Assembly: GCA_003427395.1 (NCBI GenBank)
Contig: BFEA01000142.1
Span: 2,504,391-2,543,394, forward strand
Direction of reading: 5' to 3'
DNA from: Chara braunii
Taxonomy: Eukaryota > Streptophyta > Charophyceae > Charales > Characeae
Length of the DNA: 39,004 nucleotides
Part shown: one piece after another, positions 10,728 through 19,424 of the stretch
Layout: the number at the start of each line of letters is the position of its first letter
How positions within the stretch are numbered: position 1 is the stretch's first letter
Translations under genes and position numbers: made by a program
Notes under the pieces: model-generated
Database searches by the model: none
Told to the model about the DNA's origin: nothing
What the model saw: only the letters and a program-made list of their open reading frames with translations

Positions 10728-10770
10728 NTTNCCCCCCCCCCCCCNCCCAAAAAAAAAAAAAAAAAAAAAT
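10728..10770. repeat. C-run and A-run with ambiguous bases
   Basis: Ns at 10728, 10731 and 10745 surround a C-rich run followed by an A-run. The local sequence is uncertain, so frames across it should not be trusted. Further A-rich tracts follow at about 10821-10850. Confidence 0.9.
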
Positions 10771-10938
10771 TCCCGGCCTCAAAGTTATATGCTTTGATAA
10801 TGGATTCTCATCTTTTCCCGAAAAAAAAAAAAAAGAAAAAAAAAAAAAGAAAAGTAAAATAACCATGGGAAAAAAAACAACAACATGGGACTGAAAGAGG
10901 CTGCTCAGAATTTTGTGGAATTGAGCCTCGTTAGACAC

Positions 10939-11052
10939 TCCTTGTGGACCCGAAATCCACAAGGAAATGATCATTCCACCTGTCCTTGGGGACGATTCTC
11001 GAAAAAAAAAGTGAAAACACCACAAGGAGATTTCCTTGTGGCGTCCTTGTGG
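10939..11052. repeat. cluster of TCCTTGTGG / CCACAAGGA hairpins
   Basis: TCCTTGTGG (10939-10947) pairs with CCACAAGGA (10957-10965). CCACAAGGA (11020-11028) pairs with TCCTTGTGG (11033-11041). GTCCTTGTGGCCAC follows at once. Each hairpin has a perfect 9-bp stem, and the outer copies also pair with each other. This may be a transposon end or subterminal repeat array. Confidence 0.7.
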
Positions 11053-12002
11053 CCACAACCATTTTTTCCTAACCCCCAAGGGACCTCCCGAGGTCCCACG
11101 GAGCACAAGGAAGCGCGAAATTCGGAGCGGCGAGGGCATGCGTCGACGCACACTTTCGGTTCCTGGGTGGTCCAGACGTGGTCCAGCGAACGGGAGCACG
11201 GACATCCCTGCGTCGAAAATCTGCACGGCGCCCCAACGGCTCCAAACGGTAACCGTCGGCGTGAGGCCTCCGTCCGTCTACGCAAATTGCCGGCTGGCGT
11301 CCTGCGGTCTGCTGCGGCGGGCGATCGTCGACAACGGTCCGAAATTCGAATGCTTTTCCCAACCGGCGCCCCTTTCGACGACGACAATTTCATTGCAGAA
11401 GATCGTCGTTTTCTTCGTTTGTCGTCACACCTCGCACGTTGGAGCACAGATCTTCCACCGATCTTTCTTGTGTCCACGGGCTTGTTCGTTGGACGGTCGA
11501 CCGCTGTCGTCGGTTTGTTGCCCTTTGAACGGCCCTTACATGGCCGACCTGCTGCACAGGCTGCCTCTGCTGCTCCTCGTCGTCGTGCTGTTTCTCGTCG
11601 TTGTCTTCTTCCACGTCGTCTGTCGCGTCGTCGCATTGCCTGAGGTTCCCATGTGCCTCCTGTCCTGCGCTTCACCCACCACCGCGGCGTCACACGAGGA
11701 ATCACTCCGCAACCCAACGCGTTGCACAGCTGAACAACAGCCTCCGACGTCGCCACGTATTCGGCCCCACTAAGGCTTCAAAAAAGTTTAAACTTGCTTC
11801 AGAGTTCAAACTTGCTTCTTCTTCGTGTGACACATCTTTGAGCAGCTTGAGGTTTCAAAGCTCAAACGCTAGTTCTTTAGACTTCTTCCTCTTCTCCAAG
11901 CAACATACTCAACGAGCTCTTCTACCGAGGTCATGCTTAGAATATGAAATTCAGGATGTGTGAGACTGCAATTAATTCAAAAAAGAGTTCTTGCGACTCC
12001 TG
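11053..12002. other. no gene recognised; GC-rich with chance open frames
   Basis: Open frames of about 245 and 261 codons run on opposite strands over the same bases (about 11036-11773 plus, 10971-11756 minus). Both read as low-complexity Arg/Pro/Ser-rich protein, with CGTCGT-type steps around 11575-11635. The overlap on both strands and the lack of motifs argue for composition and not for a gene, but an exon cannot be excluded. Confidence 0.45.
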
Positions 12003-12200
12003 ACTGAATAGAACGTACCCTCATTATCACTGCATCCGGACTGAAAGTTGCACCAAAAACAGACATAATCACCGTACAATCTATTCAGGTGAAGACGGTA
12101 TGGCGAGAGGAATTCTTAGCTAACCCTGCGGAGTCCCCAAACACAGCTATAATGACCGCAAGTTCTATTGAATCTACTTGGGGGAGGACAGTAGTCCAGT
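12003..12200 (+). repeat. dispersed repeat family, copy 1
   Basis: The block GAACGTAC...CATTATCACTGCATC...CAGACATAATCACCGTAC, followed by CTATTCAGGTGAAGACGGTA, recurs in variant form at about 38503-38565 in the same orientation and at about 13425-13510 in reverse. A partial copy with CAAACACAGCTATAATGACC lies at about 12139. No protein is evident. Confidence 0.55.
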
Positions 12201-12320
12201 ACGCAGCTTGACCTTGTACCCCATTTCCAAAGGCCCAAAGCCAAAAGGCCAAGAGTTTGGTTAGCTACTCCAATACGAAGCTTAACTTCGTGTCAAATTG
12301 GCAAAGTAGCAAATATAACC

Positions 12321-12468
12321 TTAAGCCGTCAGTACCTTTCCCAGCCAAAGTTCTAAAGGTCGCCGGTTAACACGGAGGCCAGCACTGGCCTTGCGCGACG
12401 GCCAGATTCAGACCGAATCCTTAGCAAGGCCCCCCGGCAAACATATGGGAAAGGTACTGGCGGTTGAA
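12321..12468. mobile_element. TTAA MITE (copy c1)
   Basis: The 140-bp element (12325-12464) has ends GCCGTCAGTACCTTTCCC and GGGAAAGGTACTGGCGGT. TTAA lies on the left (12321-12324) and the mutated form TGAA on the right (12465-12468). It directly abuts element c2. Confidence 0.7.
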
Positions 12469-12614
12469 ACCACCAGTACATCCGAAAAAGCAGATTGAGC
12501 CTCTCCTGAAAAATAGGTGGCTATGAACCGCCAATTCATTTTAGCGACGGTCCATGGCCTCCGAAATTTTTAGGAGAGGCTCAATCTGCTTTTTCGGATG
12601 TACTGGTGGTTTAA
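12465..12614. mobile_element. near-perfect hairpin MITE (copy c2)
   Basis: The 142-bp element (12469-12610) has arms of about 46 bp that are inverted copies differing by a single missing C. They start ACCACCAGTACATCCG and run through AGATTGAGCCTCTCC. TTAA follows at 12611-12614, and the left side shares TGAA with element c1. Such long, well-matched arms suggest a younger insertion than its neighbours, and the transcript would fold into a microRNA-precursor-like hairpin. Confidence 0.8.
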
Positions 12615-13013
12615 CAAACTACTCTAACGCAAAGCCTAACAAAAGCTTAATCTCATGTCGCATTGCCAAAGTAACCAGTGGTCGTGCAACAACTCTCTCC
12701 TCGTACTCCTAAGTGGACGAGTGAAAGTTTCCAGCCATGACAAGCACACAACTCTCTCCTCAGTCAGCACTGCTAATATCAGCCTCTCTAATGCCTTCGA
12801 GATCCTGTTGCCACTCCAATGCCAGAGCTATATTCAACCAGACTTGCCCTTCTCTCACACTAAGAGAGCGAGGTCTCTCTCTCTTGCAAGCCAACTTCAA
12901 CGCCAGGGCCATGAAGAGACATCCTTGATACTTCCTCACCCTCATCATGGCGATGGATCTCACAGAATCTCTCCCACACTAACTCAGATGTGAATCTAAG
13001 AAGCAAAAGTGTT

Positions 13014-13017
<4 letters not shown>
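12615..13017. other. no gene recognised
   Basis: Unassigned sequence. Short serine-rich frames are present near 12655-12993 without recognisable domains. Confidence 0.35.

Positions 13018-13051
<34 letters not shown>
13018..13051. repeat. (TC)n microsatellite
   Basis: About 17 uninterrupted TC units. Confidence 0.95.
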
Positions 13052-13055
<4 letters not shown>

Positions 13056-13221
13056 CTGAGAAAATGTTTCACAGATGACTAGCACTGGGACCTACGTTCT
13101 ATTCAGGGGAAGACGGTAGCGGCCCTGAGGTTACCATATCCCATCGGCATCATGTGAATCCCCAGTAATTAACAATGGTAAAACGATCTGTTTTTACAAG
13201 AACAAAAGGTTAAACGATCCA

Positions 13222-13756
13222 GTCATTGGATACTGAGAGCATGGGTGTGATTGATTCGCAGAATTGCATTTCCTCTCTTGTGTTAGTAACAAATCCATTG
13301 CAAAATGCACACGAATAGAGCAATCAGCCATCAACACAGACAGTGAAAGCAATTAGAAGACGAATGCAGTTCAACGCACAGACGAGACAAACAGCCAAAG
13401 GACGGTATACCATCTTCCCCTGAGTAGAACGTACGGTCATTATGTCTGTATTTGGCCCAACTGTCTGTCCAGATGCAGCCAAACGACAGTATGTTATATT
13501 CGGGTTAAGACGGTTGTTGACAGATACCGAGAGCCGGGGTGTCATTGATATGCAGAATTGCATTGCTCATTAGCTAATCCAATGTGCATACGCAAATGCG
13601 TAGAGTAATGAACCTAGGAAAGAAGCATCCAGAACCAACAATATGTCACATCTTCATCTTTTCTTTGTTTAGCTCTAGTTGGCGATCAGCACAGACAGTG
13701 GAAGCAATCAAAACAGTAATGAAGTTCAATGTACAGCGGAGACAACCAGCCAAATA
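13222..13756 (+). repeat. diverged direct duplication, period about 300 bp
   Basis: The first unit (about 13222-13400) and second unit (about 13515-13756) share in order GATAC(T/C)GAGAG, ATGCAGAATTGCATT-type, AATCCA, ATCAGC...ACACAGACAGTG, AAGCAAT, AGTTCAA and GACAA.CAGCCAAA. The segment between them holds a reverse copy of the 12.0-kb dispersed repeat. Confidence 0.7.
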
Positions 13757-14126
13757 AGTTAACTAGTTAACATAAACATGATAAACTAGATGCACCAGAT
13801 AGATCTAAATAGTTGATGCAAGAGCAATCTTTAGCACCTGAGCAAGGCCTCAGCTGTCTCACAAACTGGCTATACAAAAGAGGAAAGAAGAGAGGTAGCG
13901 AAGTGGTAGAACAGCAGGCTCAACAAGTTGAGATTCTTCAGAACCAGAAAAATGACGTGAGAGGAAGGTGAGAAGGAAGGGGATGTCGGGGACGAGCGCT
14001 AAGGGGAGAGATAAACGTAAGGAGGCAGTGGTATGAGCGACAGAAAGAAGGGAAGAGAAATGGAGAGGCAACCACCAGGGACAGAGGAGACAGATAGAGG
14101 ACAAGCATTTTGACGACCGTGCTTAC
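13757..14126. other. no gene confirmed
   Basis: On the minus strand this stretch contains a pyrimidine-rich 128-bp segment (14126 down to 13999). It starts GTAAGC and ends TTAG, so it would suit an intron following the possible exon at 14127-14227. The frame carried across this junction closes soon after, so I do not assert a gene. Confidence 0.3.
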
Positions 14127-14227
14127 CTGGGAAGCAGGAACATAAAGGGAACAACACTCTGCTGTCTAATAACAAGGTCTTTGTTGAAGACAACAGACAC
14201 AAAGGCATCCCAGAAGTCCCTGTAAGC
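14127..14227 (-). CDS. possible internal exon of an unidentified spliced gene
   Basis: Read on the minus strand, the 101-bp segment is preceded by TTTTTCATCATGCAG, a good acceptor, and followed by CCCAG/GTAAGC, a strong donor. One frame is open throughout and protein-like: it starts AYRDFWDAFVSVVFNKDLV and ends with a hydrophobic VVPFMFLLP. I do not recognise the family. About 130 bp upstream of the acceptor, a separate minus-strand frame (14596 down to 14354) begins MAQITIPKKKKSKRRRKQRD. It contains a possible donor (GATTG/GTGAGG), so it could be a 5' exon of the same gene. This may be a gene fragment; a chance coincidence of splice sites remains possible. Confidence 0.3.
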
Positions 14228-14735
14228 CTGCATGATGAAAAATACATTGCTATGAGTCCCTAAAGAAAAGAGGCGCACTAAATACTGTGCTCATATGTAA
14301 ACGACCACACCTTTCTTTGCAAACACTGTACACCAAAACATTCGCTTGTTTCTCTACAACCATTGCTGCAGTTTGCCACCAAAGTAATTTGACATTGGCA
14401 TTATAGCCAAGGGCTGGTTATTCATCTCACTCGGACACGGAACAGCACAGTCAGTTGTACAGTTCAATTGCTGACCTGATAAATAAACCTCACCAATCAC
14501 AGCTTCACAGGTGACCAAAAACTTTTTCAACTCTCCGTCTCTTTGTTTTCTCCTTCTCTTGCTCTTCTTCTTCTTTGGAATGGTGATTTGGGCCATTCTC
14601 CACCTCTCACAACTCGTCTGACGGTGAGAAATTTAGGCCAGAACACATCACTGTGCTGTTCTCTGGAGGAGGTGAGGCGCTGCTGGACAGAATGCAAAAC
14701 TCTTGACCTCTTGTTCCTTTCTTATATCCCTCCCT

Positions 14736-14936
14736 TTAGCAACTGGTCCCTCCAGGCCTCGTTTTCCCAACCTGAATTTCTGCTGCGCAGTGTGTCAGCA
14801 AAAAAAACAAAAATGACCGGCACAGGGAAGCGATATGCGGCAAGCCTTTCTGGTCCAGTAGGCAGAGCGCTTGCTGACGCGGCCTGCTAATCGCCGCATC
14901 AAAACAAAATAGCTGGTAAATGGGCTGGCGATTTAA
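14736..14936. mobile_element. degraded TTAA MITE related to copy b
   Basis: The right end GCTGGCGATTTAA (TTAA at 14933-14936) and a weaker left end (TTAG at about 14736, CAACTGGTCCC) bound about 193 bp. The interior GAATTTCTGCTGCGC...CAGCAAAAAAAACAAAAATGA resembles the interior of the element at 2509-2723. Confidence 0.5.
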
Positions 14937-15029
14937 CACAAGATTTTGTCTTCTGGTCACCTCTGATGCATGCAATCCTCTATCCCACAATTCCCCAAAA
15001 AACACCTAGAGCGAGGAAAGCCCAAAGGT

Positions 15030-15442
15030 AACTGTGACTTTTCTGAGTTTGACGAACTCGGCCTTTTCTTGACCAGTGCATCTGACCCTGAGATCCGAAT
15101 TTGGGATCTGAATGGTGGAAGGCCTTTCGCATGCCATCATTGCTTTGTTCTCGACTCAACTGTGGCACATGAGAACACAGTATGCCTNCCCAATCATTAA
15201 TGGGATTTAATACATGTCCATGCAGGTTTTGCTANNNTAGCAAAACCTGCATGGACATGTATTAAATCCCATTAATGATTGGGNAGGCATACTGTGTTCT
15301 CATGTGCCACAGTTGAGTCGAGAACAAAGCAATGATGGCATGCGAAAGGCCTTCCACCATTCAGATCCCAAATTCGGATCTCAGGGTCAGATGCACTGGT
15401 CAAGAAAAGGCCGAGTTCGTCAATCTCAGAAAAGTCACAGTT
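15030..15442. repeat. 205-bp-arm palindrome centred on NNN
   Basis: Bases 15030-15234 are the inverted copy of 15238-15442, with NNN at 15235-15237. The only difference I found is T versus A in GAGTTTGACG / GAGATTGACG. Even an N is mirrored (15188 and 15284). The mirrored N and the central gap suggest a scaffolding or gap-filling artefact, but a real inverted duplication is possible. Confidence 0.9.
15031..15200 (+). pseudogene. WD40-repeat-like coding fragment (also mirrored at 15272-15441, minus strand)
   Basis: The plus-strand frame contains LFLTSASDPEIRIWDLNGG, which fits the b-c-d strands of a WD40 beta-propeller blade ending in WD, followed by a further 30 or so plausible residues. No start codon or complete propeller is present. 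A possible donor (ACACA/GTATGC) follows near 15180. The mirrored arm carries the same frame on the minus strand with one substitution. It is either an exon of a host WD40 gene or a captured fragment; the specific protein cannot be named. Confidence 0.4.
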
Positions 15443-15720
15443 GGGTACCTCAGCAGTCTGGTCCAACAGGCACCCAGCAAACAGTCACATCTCAGGGACA
15501 AGAGTCACGTCTTATAATAAAAAGCCATTTTGAGGAGTCACATCCCACGAGAGAAAAGGCAGATTGCTCATTCGCAAGAAGTGTGGAAGTGCTGGTGCAC
15601 TTGTGCGCTGATGTGAGGGGCCGAGCGCTGAAGCCAGAGTGCTGTGCTAAGAGTGAGAGAGAGGAAGAAGACAGTGCTGGCAGGGAGAAGGCAGCCATAG
15701 CTCCGCCAGCGCAGGGTGTT
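15443..15720 (-). repeat. dispersed retroposon-like repeat, minus copy
   Basis: The reverse complement of this region matches parts of 19535-19970 in order: CTTCCACACTTCTTGCGAAT, then GATGTGACTGTT, GGGT.CCTGT.GGAC and GGTACC near the end. One end abuts the palindrome arm exactly at 15442/15443. Confidence 0.65.
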
Positions 15721-16784
15721 ATTGTTAGCAGTTAGTAGTAGACTTCAGAGGGATTAGTAGAGTTGACAGTGGGTGTATTCAGAGTAGATCTTTGAGTAGA
15801 AGTTAGTGTGCGTGAGCATGCATGTAGGGAGAGAAGATACAGTGAGGTCATAAGCTAGGGAGAAGACCAGGAAGGAGGGGTGATACAACAGAGAGAGAAG
15901 AGCAGAGAGGAAGAAGATACTTACCTGGGTGATTATGTTGGATGTTTGGTTACCTATGACATGCGCTGTTGTGCGCTGGTGACTCGGAACTCTTATTGCT
16001 CTTGTACTACTTATTGGAAAAGAAAAGCTGCGCTACCTGGTCTTCACCTCTCTCGTATCCAATGTGAATTTCGTGTGATCTCATACACGCATGTGGTGTG
16101 AATATGTGCGCTCACTGGTGTTGAACTAGGAGGTTCATTGCACATATGTTCAAAATAATCATTTAATAATGACAATATTCAAAACTTCTGGTTAAGAATT
16201 GATGCCCCTTCCTCTCCTCCATTCAATCGACAAGAACCATACTAGAACTCCCCTGCTGTACCTCGTGTGCCAAAATTGAGCCGCTTGAGCCCTCAGACAA
16301 GCACAAACGGACAGGCCCTGAAAAAGGGTTCAAATAGTCCCTAGGAAGAGGCCCAGACCGACAGTTGACCGAAATGGCAACAGTCAACTCGTGGAACCAG
16401 GCCCAGATCCGAAAAGTCAAAGTCAACACATAAGATTTCCTGGCCGTCGATCTGCAATGATCTAACAGTGGTCTGCAGGTTCCGAAAGATTCAGGCCTCA
16501 AGGAGTCCAGACCGAACTGGGACAAAGAAGTCGACAATCGGACGGTCCGAGGCGTCACACAGACAGAAGCTGACCCTGGACAACGCGAGTCAACACTATA
16601 TAGAGTTGACCTCGCCACTGCTTGGACATTCAGTCTTGTGAGTTGCTTACGGCTTCGCTGCTGCACGTGAGACTTGTGAGGAGGATGCTGGCACCACTCT
16701 GTTTCATGGGCGCCAGTCCGATGCTGTAGTATAGAGGAAGGAGAAGGCAGCCATTGCTGCAAACATAGTCCACGGCTAGGTAGT

Positions 16785-16786
<2 letters not shown>
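15721..16786. other. no gene recognised
   Basis: Unassigned. A phrase GAGAAGGCAGCCAT at about 16741 echoes 15688-15700 and the repeat near 19.5 kb, so part of this is probably repeat-derived. No convincing coding frame is present. Confidence 0.35.

Positions 16787-16848
<62 letters not shown>
16787..16848. repeat. (GA)n microsatellite
   Basis: About 31 GA units on the plus strand. It is preceded by TAGTCCACGGC, which also occurs ahead of the (GA)n at 36.1 kb, so the microsatellite may belong to a repeat. Confidence 0.95.
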
Positions 16849-16852
<4 letters not shown>

Positions 16853-17737
16853 TGGAAGGTGATGCCGTGCGTGCGTACCTGGTCTTACCTGATGTGTTGC
16901 TGCTGCTGATACTGCTCGCTGCTGGAGGATCACTCATCTGCGAGACCTGTGGTTACATCATCCACGTGTCATATTGTGTACAGATTGCTGACGTGGCGGA
17001 GGTGGGGAAGCCTGGAGGAGAAGAGGGAATCGGTTGTTACGATATTCATTTCCTTCCATCTGCCTCTTCTTCCCCCCTTTCTATTCTGCTCTGGATATTC
17101 TTGAATTGGAGACTTTACTCGTAGTAATGAAGGATCATGTACTTCAATGACTTCGAATTGATGGACTTGCTGGAATGATTATCTCACGACATTGCACAAC
17201 ATTGCTATCTGACGACATGATTGATTGACGAGACTGGGCTCATTACATCTCCTTGTGAAGAAAAAAAATGATGTCCCTTTCTCTCCTTTGCCCAAAAACA
17301 ATAATGATAATAAGCTCATGCACAAGGACGGTCCCTCCCACTACTGACCAGTCAATGCGAGCACATTTGCCCTACTACAGTACTACTAGCCCACACTAGA
17401 TACTCTTATGACACGCAAACCTCATGCCCAGTGCAACTTTCTGATCGGAGTGAGAGTAGGCCCACAAAGATCGCAAGATAGGGGTGTGCCAAGGATTTTT
17501 GAAAAGTGGGGGTGGAGGGTCAAGTCAGAACTGAGATCTCCGTATGTCTGGTTCTGAGGGAACGAATTAAAGAATGTAAACAAGGATACCGAGAATGACA
17601 CGCAACAGGGAAAGTTAAAAGCTGCAAAAGACACCGATCTAATCTAACTGCGCAAACAGGCGGAAAAATGTGTTTGAGTCAAAAATCAAGGAGTGCACAC
17701 AGGATCCCGCTACTTCAACGCGCGTCGTTCCAAGCAT
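16849..17737. other. no gene recognised
   Basis: A plus-strand frame to 17124 continues out of the microsatellite and includes a hydrophobic stretch (VLLLLILLAAGG). It has no independent start codon context or motif and I regard it as chance. The rest is unassigned. Confidence 0.35.
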
Positions 17738-17826
17738 GGGCCTATAACTCAGTTGGTTAGAGTATACGCCTGATAAGTGTTAAGTCAGCCTGCGCCTGAT
17801 AAGTGTAAAGTCAGCCTATATGGTTC
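17738..17826 (+). pseudogene. tRNA-Ile(GAU) remnant with a 26-bp internal duplication
   Basis: It begins GGGCCTATAACTCAGTTGG, an acceptor strand plus D-arm. The anticodon loop CTGATAA (anticodon GAT) lies between strands that pair as ACGC/GTGT. The segment CGCCTGATAAGTGT...AGTCAGCCT is then repeated (17767-17792 and 17793-17818). No normal T-arm follows. GAU isoleucine tRNAs belong to bacteria and organelles, and the GGTTAGAGTATACGCC style is mitochondrial- or bacterial-like. A nuclear insertion of organelle DNA is the likely origin. Confidence 0.65.
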
Positions 17827-18167
17827 ACACAGCTCTGAGTCCCCGGCAGATGCCCTCAACACAAAGCCTCAGTAAAGGTACCAATCAGAAGAACGACACT
17901 CGGAGCGCAGGCTCCTTGGCCAGTACCGATCAATGGCCCTCAGGGAATCACTGTCAGTTCGTGATAAGCAAACCAAGTGAATAAGGGGGAAAAGCAGTCT
18001 CTACCTTCAGAAAATCCAATCCAACAAACCCTGAGGATACAGTTTTGTCAGGGAGAACATAATGCACGGCTGCCTCCCATACGTCCCAATCGCAGACTCA
18101 TCGTCTTTGGTCGTGGTCCAGGAGGGGCAGCTGGTTACATCCAAAAGAGGGAGAATTAGGGGGGGAG
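17827..18167. other. no gene recognised
   Basis: Unassigned sequence between the tRNA remnant and the fossil coding stretch. Confidence 0.35.
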
Positions 18168-18545
18168 ATGAGAGGCAGAAATGGAGATCAGATGCAGTTG
18201 GCTCAAAATCAAGGGGCTCGCCGAAGACGGGCCGGACCAATTCAATGTCCAGAAGCAAGCCTTTGCCAAGAACTGGCTACCGCAAGGTAAGCTCGTGGCA
18301 ACATGTGAAAATAGGCCGAAATGGAGAAAATGGATGCCACTTGAGGAAACCATCTAGTTGGTGGAGCAGGAGCACCTGAATTCCATTCTTACAACCCGGT
18401 ACCAGCAAAGACAGCGACACAAAGATGGTTCTGAAGCCCAAAGAAAAGAACGAGGACATCTTCCTCACTGGAGGATCCAGCAATGTTATAATCCAGCTTG
18501 ATCTTTCCGAGCTTCCCAGTTTCAAGCATATCCGACAATCCCTGC
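18168..18545 (+). pseudogene. fossil coding stretch, unidentified
   Basis: One plus frame from the ATG near 18183 reads as natural-looking protein, for example KNWLPQGKLVATCENRPKW. A TAG near 18354 interrupts it and it continues QEHLNSILTTRYQQ. A second frame from 18425 continues plausibly as MVLKPKEKNEDIFLTGGSSN and on to SELPSFKHIRQSLQDLGY, where a GC-rich retroposon module begins. I cannot assign a family. It may be the remnant of a retroelement ORF, because it sits immediately upstream of a poly(A)-bearing module. Confidence 0.35.
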
Positions 18546-18627
18546 AAGACCTAGGCTACCAGCCGGGCCGCCCGGGTCCCTTGCTTGCCCAGGCAGCCTG
18601 GCCGTGCAAGGACCACAGAAGGTCCCC

Positions 18628-18660
<33 letters not shown>

Positions 18661-18682
18661 GAAAAAAAATTATGTTATGCAG
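18546..18682 (+). mobile_element. retroposon-like repeat, 5' part (interrupted copy)
   Basis: CCTAGGCTACCAGCCGGGC, then GTGCAAGGACCA.AGAAGG and TCCCCGC followed by an A-run, are shared with 35196-35290. Homology continues beyond the A-run (TATGTTATGCA) and, after the Mutator-like insertion, as AACTGAACAACTTTTGCCTC at 19170-19203. The uninterrupted relative is at 35196-35370. Confidence 0.7.
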
Positions 18683-19154
18683 CAAGGTTGCGACCCGACG
18701 GACGGTGGCCCTTGACTGGTCGGCTGCCGACCCGCCAACTGATCAGCTGCCCCGCACCTACCGGTCGGTGGTCATCAGTACCCCACAAAAAAGAAAAGAA
18801 CCCCTAATAACACCACCAACACCCTCATAGCGGCCCCCAATACCCCCATACATCCCCCCAACACCCCCAAACCGCCCCCAACACCCTCATTACCCCTCCC
18901 AATACCCCCTATATCACCCCTATACCCCCCTACACCCCCCCTTCCTCCAACCCCAACCCCCCCCATACCCAAAAGTTTCTCAGCGGATTTGGGCTGTACT
19001 CGGCAAGCGCAGTACAGCCCCCAACTCAGATTTGAAAAAAAATCAGTGGATGGTTGTTTTCTGCCTGGTCGGCAGACCGCCGACCGGTCGGCCCTACTGG
19101 TCGGCTGCAATACGGTTGGCGGTCGGGGTTGGCGGTCGGCAGGGATGCAGCCCT
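18683..19154. mobile_element. Mutator-like (MULE) non-autonomous element, 472 bp
   Basis: The insertion is flanked by the perfect 9-bp direct repeat GTTATGCAG (18674-18682 and 19155-19163). Its ends are inverted: AAGGTTGCGACCC at the left and the complement of AGGGCTGCATCCC at the right (9 of 13 matching). They are followed by GGTCGGC-rich subterminal repeats on both sides. A 9-bp duplication is the hallmark of Mutator-like elements. The related repeat at 35.2-35.4 kb shows the uninterrupted site (TATGTTATGCACAAAAATAA). The interior is a C-rich tract (about 18800-18960) plus a perfect 10-bp-stem hairpin near 18989-19018. No transposase is present. Confidence 0.8.
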
Positions 19155-19203
19155 GTTATGCAGAAAAATGAACTGAACAACTTTTGCCTCAGGGACACAT
19201 CGA
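19155..19203 (+). mobile_element. retroposon-like repeat, 3' part after the MULE
   Basis: The TSD copy is followed by AAAAATGAACTGAACAACTT and TTGCCTCAGGGACACATC. This matches the sequence directly after the equivalent site near 35335 and so completes the interrupted repeat. Confidence 0.7.
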
Positions 19204-19424
19204 AATTCTTGCGTTGAACCACACTGTTCATCACCTTGAGCACACACACCTAGAGAGATCACACGACGTCCACACTGGAGACCAGAGATGCAAAGTCCAG
19301 ATTAGTGCAGCTTAGAAATTCCAACGAATTATCATATTAAAGCTTAAACAGTTTCAGAATTCTAGTCACCAGTGCTCATCAGCGCAGAGTCCAGCAACCC
19401 ATATCGGCATCCTCATCCAAGGTG

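Noticed and set aside
10971-11773. Overlapping frames of about 250 codons on opposite strands
   Set aside because: Both are Arg/Pro/Ser-rich low-complexity text without motifs, and they cover the same DNA on both strands.
16220-16780. LTR retrotransposon, suggested by a GGGCGCCAG-like primer site near 16709
   Set aside because: No paired long terminal repeats and no gag or pol similarity were seen.
16783-17124. Frame with an Arg-Glu repeat and a hydrophobic stretch
   Set aside because: The repeat is the (GA)n microsatellite, and the hydrophobic part has no own start or family.
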